Shown here in pieces: positions 6,035 to 9,197 of a stretch of 9,197 bases of DNA. How positions within the stretch are numbered: the stretch's first letter is position 1; the number at the start of each line of letters is the position of its first letter. The stretch lies in the NCBI GenBank assembly GCA_947456995.1, contig CANGVB010000099.1, positions 1-9,197 of the forward strand, given 5' to 3'. The translations under genes were made by a program, and so were the position numbers. The stretch comes from Bryobacteraceae bacterium (lineage in GTDB: Bacteria > Acidobacteriota > Terriglobia > Bryobacterales > Bryobacteraceae). The notes under the pieces are model-generated. The model was not told the origin of the DNA and did not search any database. It was given only the letters and a program-made list of their open reading frames with translations.

Positions 6035-7786
6035 AACAGCCACGCGCAACTCTGGGCTGGCGGCTCCGCTAACAATCACCACTAGCGGATGTTCGCCAGC
6101 CTCGATTGCTTCAGGCACAATCAGATTCGCTTGCCCAAGCCCGATAAAGCCAGGCGTCGCTCCAAGAAACAACCGTTCTGCACTCTGCCCACCAATCCGC
6201 ACCTCCCAGGGCAATTGTCGATTCACTCCAATCCCGGTGAGATAAACCACCAACGGCCGCCCGGCCTTCACCGGCCTCATCAGGCTATTCAACTCCCCGT
6301 CATCAAAGTTCTGCGCGACAAACGCAGCCGGTGCAGCCTCCGTCACCCAGAACATCGTCTCCGGGCTACGCACTCCATCTCGCACCACCTCTACTCGCGC
6401 CGAACCAATCCGGGCATTACCCGGCAAAGCAAAGTTCACTTGATTCGCAGTCGCAGCAAAAACAGTCGCATTCAAATTCCCGTTCACCAACACCTGTGTC
6501 TGCCCGCCCTCGCGCCATAGCCCAGTCCCAAAGAGGCTCACGATCGATCCGAGCGCCACAGGCCGCCCGTCAAAGCTAGCCCCATTCACCACCCCGCCAC
6601 GGGCCACACAAGGCAACTCCCCTTCACTTCCTCCACCCTGAACCACCTGCACCACCTGTCCGCCGATTCGCAAATCTGCACTCCGCCGACCGCCAGCATT
6701 GGCAGCAACCTCAATCCTGCCGCCCTGCACACTCACCCAACTGCTGCTGCTCTCCACTCCTACCTCACACCCAAGCGGATTCTCAAACTCCACCAAACTG
6801 CCACCCGGCTGCGAAGAAAAACAATAATTGCGGCGCGCCAGGCGAATCGAGCACCCCGCCCCGCCAGCCACCTCCTGCCGCAACCGGGGTAGATAAGTGT
6901 AGAGCGCATTCCCCGGGCACTCAGTCGCCCCGCTAGCTCTTGGGCTCAAACCGGCATCGCGATGCCCGCTGATGACATTCAAAGTCAGCCCGCTCGCAGC
7001 ATGCAAAGTCTGGCCACTCGCATCCAGCTTCAGCCTTGCAGAATGCCAGGTCAGTAATCGCTTCAAGCTCTCCACCGCAACGGCGCTCGGGGCTTGCGAG
7101 CTGTAAGTCCCCACCATACAAACGCCCATCGTCCCAGTATTTACTCCCGAAAAATGCGCCCCAATCACCCCATTACCGCCCGCCCGGCCCTCATAGATCA
7201 CCCCATTCGGATCCACCAGATAGTTGTAGCCAATATCGTTCCAGCCATTGCCCTGCACATGCAAAACCCAGATGCTGCGAATCACCGCCGGCCAGTCTCG
7301 CGACTCATTCGCTCCTGCCGAATGATGCACCACCAGATGCGTTACCGGGGCAAATACAGGAGCTTCCCGAGGTGCGCAATTCGCTCCGCATCCCCAGCCC
7401 GTCCGCGTCACAACTTCAGGTTCCCCAGCCGTTCCCAGCCTTCTCTCGAGGCTCACCTTCGCCGCACCCGGTTCAATAAACAAAAGGCGCAAAGGCCGCG
7501 CTGCCATCACCTCAACCACACTCACCGCAGAATCAAACCACACCAGGCTCCCGCCCTCATGCCCCAATTCCGCATCGCGCCATTCCGTCCAGTTCACACC
7601 ATCTTGCGACCCGCGCACACGAGCATGAAAGTGCTCTTCACTGATCAGCCCCAGGGCGCGAAACGAAGCCCCGGCGTTCACGCGCCTCACCGGTTGATCG
7701 AAATCAACCCCAAGCTGCCGAGTTCCAACCAAACCCTGCCCAACGGCAAGGCCACAAAATGCGATCAAGCAAACAACAAGTCTCAC
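6026..7786 (-). CDS. Secreted peptidoglycan-recognition-type amidase with BACON-like and Solibacter C-terminal domains
   Basis: Predicted zinc N-acetylmuramoyl-L-alanine amidase (PGRP/Amidase_2 fold), 586 aa, which would cut the bond between MurNAc and L-Ala outside the cytoplasm. Residues 1-17 are a Sec leader (RLVVCLIAFCGLAVGQ). Residues 18-110 form a beta-rich N-terminal module. The amidase spans about 124-307: RTGWG, HLVVHHSAG (zinc His about 154), DIGYNYLVDPNG (Tyr 187, the catalytic Tyr position), GRAGGNGVIGAHFSG, GHRD (zinc His 275) and ATECPG (zinc Cys 290). All key residues are present. A BACON-like beta sandwich follows at about 311-383 (GCEVGVESSSSWVSV.., IGGQVVQVVQGG). Residues about 394-586 match the TIGR03437 type (VVNGASF, GSIVSLFGTGL, VYLTGIG, GLGQANLIVP). 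Start: GTG 7786 is the only in-frame candidate directly before the leader. A longer frame from 7927 would overlap the repressor gene. It lies 7 nt after the TetR stop. Confidence 0.9.
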   Translation of the reverse strand: MRLVVCLIAFCGLAVGQGLVGTRQLGVDFDQPVRRVNAGASFRALGLISEEHFHARVRGSQDGVNWTEWRDAELGHEGGSLVWFDSAVSVVEVMAARPLRLLFIEPGAAKVSLERRLGTAGEPEVVTRTGWGCGANCAPREAPVFAPVTHLVVHHSAGANESRDWPAVIRSIWVLHVQGNGWNDIGYNYLVDPNGVIYEGRAGGNGVIGAHFSGVNTGTMGVCMVGTYSSQAPSAVAVESLKRLLTWHSARLKLDASGQTLHAASGLTLNVISGHRDAGLSPRASGATECPGNALYTYLPRLRQEVAGGAGCSIRLARRNYCFSSQPGGSLVEFENPLGCEVGVESSSSWVSVQGGRIEVAANAGGRRSADLRIGGQVVQVVQGGGSEGELPCVARGGVVNGASFDGRPVALGSIVSLFGTGLWREGGQTQVLVNGNLNATVFAATANQVNFALPGNARIGSARVEVVRDGVRSPETMFWVTEAAPAAFVAQNFDDGELNSLMRPVKAGRPLVVYLTGIGVNRQLPWEVRIGGQSAERLFLGATPGFIGLGQANLIVPEAIEAGEHPLVVIVSGAASPELRVAVTK

Positions 7787-7793
7787 CCTCGCA

Positions 7794-8372
7794 TCATAGC
7801 TTTCGCACACCGGCCCAAACAATCTCCACCACCTCACGCGCAAATCGCGGCGGCACCTGCGACGAAGCAAGATAACGAGCATATACAGCCCCCACCAGCA
7901 TGGCCACTGCCGCATCAAGCGAGACATCCGGCCGCAACTCGCCTCGCTTCTTTGCCTGCTCGAGAATCGTTCTCAGCGTCTGCCTCCGAGGTGCAACCAA
8001 TCGCTCCCGAAACAAGCGCAACAGCTCTGGAGTATGTCCCTCTTCTGCCAACACCGTTCCGATCAGACTCATGCCATTCGGCCGCATCAGGGAGCGTATG
8101 AAGTTTTCAATCGTCCCCGTCAGATCTCCCACAGTCGAGCCATGATCCACCTTCGGTTCCAGCAAACGCAACGTCTCGATTGCTGCCGTTGCCAGATCCG
8201 CCTTGCTGCTCCATCGCCGGTATATCGTTGGCTTGCTCACCCCAGCGGCCGCTGCCACGCTGTCGAGCGTCATCCGGCTGTACCCATCCCGGGCCAGCTC
8301 TGCCAAAGCTACATCGAGAATCCGCCGTTCCGTTTCAGGGTCGCGCGGGCGCCCCGGTAATCGTTCGTCCAT
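7794..8372 (-). CDS. TetR/AcrR-family transcriptional repressor
   Basis: A 192-aa TetR-family regulator. The N-terminal DNA-binding domain is at about 14-60: ERRILDVALAELARDGYSRMTLDSVA, then the helix-turn-helix AAAGVSKPTIYRRWSSKADL, with the family's YRRW and K-x-L signatures. The rest is a helical ligand/dimer domain of the type with LLRLFRERLVAPRRQTLRTIL and LDAAVAMLVGAVYARYL. ATG 8372 is taken as the start; ATG 8378 two codons earlier is equally possible, and neither has a strong ribosome site. A longer frame to 8492 would cover the divergent gene and the operator and is not believed. It faces the oxidoreductase gene across a short gap with a perfect palindrome, the classic layout for a self-regulated repressor. 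Downstream, the amidase gene begins 7 nt after the stop, so the two may be cotranscribed. The ligand is unknown. Confidence 0.92.
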   Translation of the reverse strand: MDERLPGRPRDPETERRILDVALAELARDGYSRMTLDSVAAAAGVSKPTIYRRWSSKADLATAAIETLRLLEPKVDHGSTVGDLTGTIENFIRSLMRPNGMSLIGTVLAEEGHTPELLRLFRERLVAPRRQTLRTILEQAKKRGELRPDVSLDAAVAMLVGAVYARYLASSQVPPRFAREVVEIVWAGVRKL

Positions 8373-8383
8373 CAACATCCAGC

Positions 8384-8411
8384 TTGACAAGTAGTATAGA
8401 TACGATACAGT
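8384..8411 (+). promoter_or_regulatory. Predicted sigma-70-type promoter of the oxidoreductase/DJ-1 operon
   Basis: TTGACA (8384-8389) is a perfect -35 consensus. With a 16-bp spacer, TACAGT (8406-8411) is a 4/6 match to the -10. Transcription would begin near 8418, so the ATG at 8421 would be about 3 nt into the message. The -10 lies inside the palindrome, so repressor binding would block polymerase. Confidence 0.6.
8393..8398 (-). promoter_or_regulatory. Candidate -10 box of the tetR promoter
   Basis: On the minus strand this reads TATACT, a 5/6 match to TATAAT. Transcription would start near 8386, giving a leader of roughly 10-15 nt before the repressor ATG. No good -35 sits 17 bp upstream (it reads TAATTA). 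The palindrome fills the spacer, so the repressor would also control its own gene. Confidence 0.4.
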
Positions 8412-8417
8412 ATCGTA
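8401..8417. promoter_or_regulatory. 17-bp perfect palindrome, predicted TetR operator
   Basis: TACGATACAGTATCGTA has perfect 8-bp arms around a single central A (8409). Its length, symmetry and place between a tetR gene and a divergent operon, overlapping the predicted -10, are what is expected of a TetR-family operator. Binding itself is inferred. Confidence 0.75.
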
Positions 8418-8420
8418 ATT

Positions 8421-9053
8421 ATGAAGATTGGAATTATCGGCTCCGGCAACGTCGGTGGCGCGCTCGGCAAGCGTTGGGCTGCCCTGGGACATCAGGTGCT
8501 ATTCAGCACCCGTCGGCCAGACTCAGAAGAGATGAAAACCCTGGTAGCCTCCGCTGGCCCGAGAGCCAGAGCTACCACTGCTGCAGAAACCGTAGCGGCA
8601 AGCGACATTCTGCTTCTTGCTACACCCTGGCCCGTCACCCGCGAAATGGTCGAAAGCCTCGGTGAGCTGAACAACAAAATCCTCATCGATGCCACCAATC
8701 CCTTGTTGCCCAATCTGGCCGGGCTCGAATTTGCCAACACAAGTTCAGGAGCAGAGCAGGTTGCCCAGTGGGCCAAGGGCGCGCGGGTCGTAAAGGCTTT
8801 CAACACCATCGGCGACAACATCATGGAGCAGACCACCTTTGGCGAGATCTCTCCGGTTCTCTTCTATTGCGGTGATGACAAAGAAGCCAAACAAACCGCC
8901 CACCAGCTCGCTGCAGAGCTCGGCTTTGACCCGCAGAACGCCGGCCCTCTCACCCAGGCCCGCGTTCTCGAACCCTTCGCCCTGCTTTGGATCTCTCTGG
9001 CGGTAAAGCAAGGCTTCGGCCGCGACATCGCCTTCCAGCTCCTCAAGCGTTAA
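8421..9053 (+). CDS. F420/NADP-binding Rossmann oxidoreductase (predicted dinucleotide-binding enzyme)
   Basis: A 210-aa protein of the COG2085-type family (NADPH:F420 reductase-like, YqcI/NPD-like 'predicted dinucleotide-binding enzymes'). The N-terminus MKIGIIGSGNVGGAL has the GxGxxG dinucleotide motif (G7, G9, G12), followed by FSTRRPDS (28-35), where Arg 31/32 would hold the 2'-phosphate of NADP. Then ILLLATPWP (63-71), LIDATNPL (88-95), VVKAFNTIGDN (123-133), LFYCGDD (147-153) and the C-terminal AGPLTQARVLEPFALLWISLA (174-194), all typical of the family. The length is normal. The physiological substrate cannot be told; the F420-reductase role is known only for some members. The start is fixed by the Rossmann motif. 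There is no Shine-Dalgarno before the ATG. It is probably the first gene of an operon with the DJ-1/PfpI gene and is repressed by the divergent TetR protein. Confidence 0.9.
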   Translation: MKIGIIGSGNVGGALGKRWAALGHQVLFSTRRPDSEEMKTLVASAGPRARATTAAETVAASDILLLATPWPVTREMVESLGELNNKILIDATNPLLPNLAGLEFANTSSGAEQVAQWAKGARVVKAFNTIGDNIMEQTTFGEISPVLFYCGDDKEAKQTAHQLAAELGFDPQNAGPLTQARVLEPFALLWISLAVKQGFGRDIAFQLLKR

Positions 9054-9058
9054 CAGAA

Positions 9059-9064
9059 AAAGGA
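9059..9064 (+). promoter_or_regulatory. Shine-Dalgarno of the DJ-1/PfpI-family gene
   Basis: AAAGGA lies 6 nt before the ATG at 9071, within the 17-bp gap after the oxidoreductase stop. It contrasts with the missing site in front of the first gene and supports the partial gene at the window edge. Confidence 0.7.
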
Positions 9065-9070
9065 AACATC

Positions 9071-9197
9071 ATGCGCATCGCGATCGTTCTTGCCAACCCT
9101 TCCGTCTCCACCACCACCGGCTGGCCCGTCGGCTTCTGGTGGAGTGAACTCACTCACCCCTACGAAGAATTCACCAAAGCCGGTTTTGAAGTAGAAA
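9071..9197 (+). CDS. DJ-1/PfpI-family protein, N-terminal part (3' truncated)
   Basis: Forty-two residues are visible before the window ends: MRIAIVLANP.., GWPVGFWWSELTHPYEEF and TKAGFEVE. The pattern of a first beta strand, then G.P.GFW..E...PY..F..AGFEV, matches class I glutamine-amidotransferase-like proteins of the DJ-1/PfpI/Hsp31 superfamily, which include glyoxalase III-like and chaperone/deglycase members. The catalytic Cys lies beyond the window, so activity cannot be judged. It has a good Shine-Dalgarno and lies 17 bp after the oxidoreductase stop, so it should share that gene's promoter and repressor. A role in handling reactive carbonyls is an inference from the superfamily only. 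Confidence 0.82.
   Translation, partial: MRIAIVLANPSVSTTTGWPVGFWWSELTHPYEEFTKAGFEVE

Noticed and set aside
7787..7927. Longer N-terminus for the amidase (start at 7927)
   Set aside because: It would overlap the end of tetR by over 130 bp and place an Arg/Trp-rich stretch before an obvious signal peptide.
7094..8101. Long open frame on the + strand across the amidase and tetR genes
   Set aside because: It is antisense to two well-recognised genes, is rich in His, Pro, Arg and Ser without any domain, and spans their boundary, so it is a composition shadow.
8373..8492. Longer N-terminus for the TetR protein (start at 8492)
   Set aside because: It would translate the operator and the start of the divergent oxidoreductase gene and adds residues not seen in the family.

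Overview
The window looks like a chromosomal segment of an acidobacterium of the Solibacter/Bryobacter type. The main reasons are three. The amidase at 6026-7786 ends in a region matching the Solibacter-associated C-terminal domain (TIGR03437 type). A DUF1800-DUF1501 gene pair is present. Several predicted exported beta-rich proteins carry Ig, TIG and BACON-like modules. No mobile element, CRISPR array or rRNA was seen. The lineage call rests on family recognition only.

Left part (1-1883): the 3' end of purD (purine synthesis) is followed after 5 nt by a complete tRNA-Arg(CCT). This runs head-on into a leftward two-gene unit of small predicted exported proteins of unknown function (1455-1877, then 783-1400). 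The tRNA ends one base before the stop codon of the 783-1400 gene. A 155-161 bp divergent gap (to 2038) separates this unit from the next block.

Centre (2039-7786): a rightward pair encodes an 872-aa Sec-type exported DUF1800 protein, with two tandem Ig-like plus TIG units before the DUF1800 domain, and a 444-aa DUF1501 protein with a twin-arginine-like leader. This pairing recurs in several phyla and has no settled function. Convergent to it, 7 bp away stop to stop, is a 586-aa secreted peptidoglycan-recognition-type amidase with intact zinc ligands, a BACON-like module and the TIGR03437-type tail. The two stop codons sit inside a small inverted repeat.

Right part (7794-9197): a TetR-family repressor gene (leftward, directly upstream of the amidase gene) is divergent from a gene for an F420/NADP-binding Rossmann oxidoreductase, followed 17 bp later by the start of a DJ-1/PfpI-family gene that runs off the window. 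The 48-bp gap between TetR and oxidoreductase holds a perfect TTGACA box and a 17-bp perfect palindrome that covers the likely -10. The oxidoreductase ATG lies only about 3 nt after the predicted transcription start and has no Shine-Dalgarno, so its mRNA is probably leaderless. This is a self-contained repressor/operator module, plausibly sensing a small reactive or lipophilic compound and switching on the oxidoreductase and DJ-1 genes.

I see no clearly new system. The items most worth a second look are the TetR operator with a leaderless transcript, the DUF1800/DUF1501 export pair, and the amidase start region, which may contain a one-base error.
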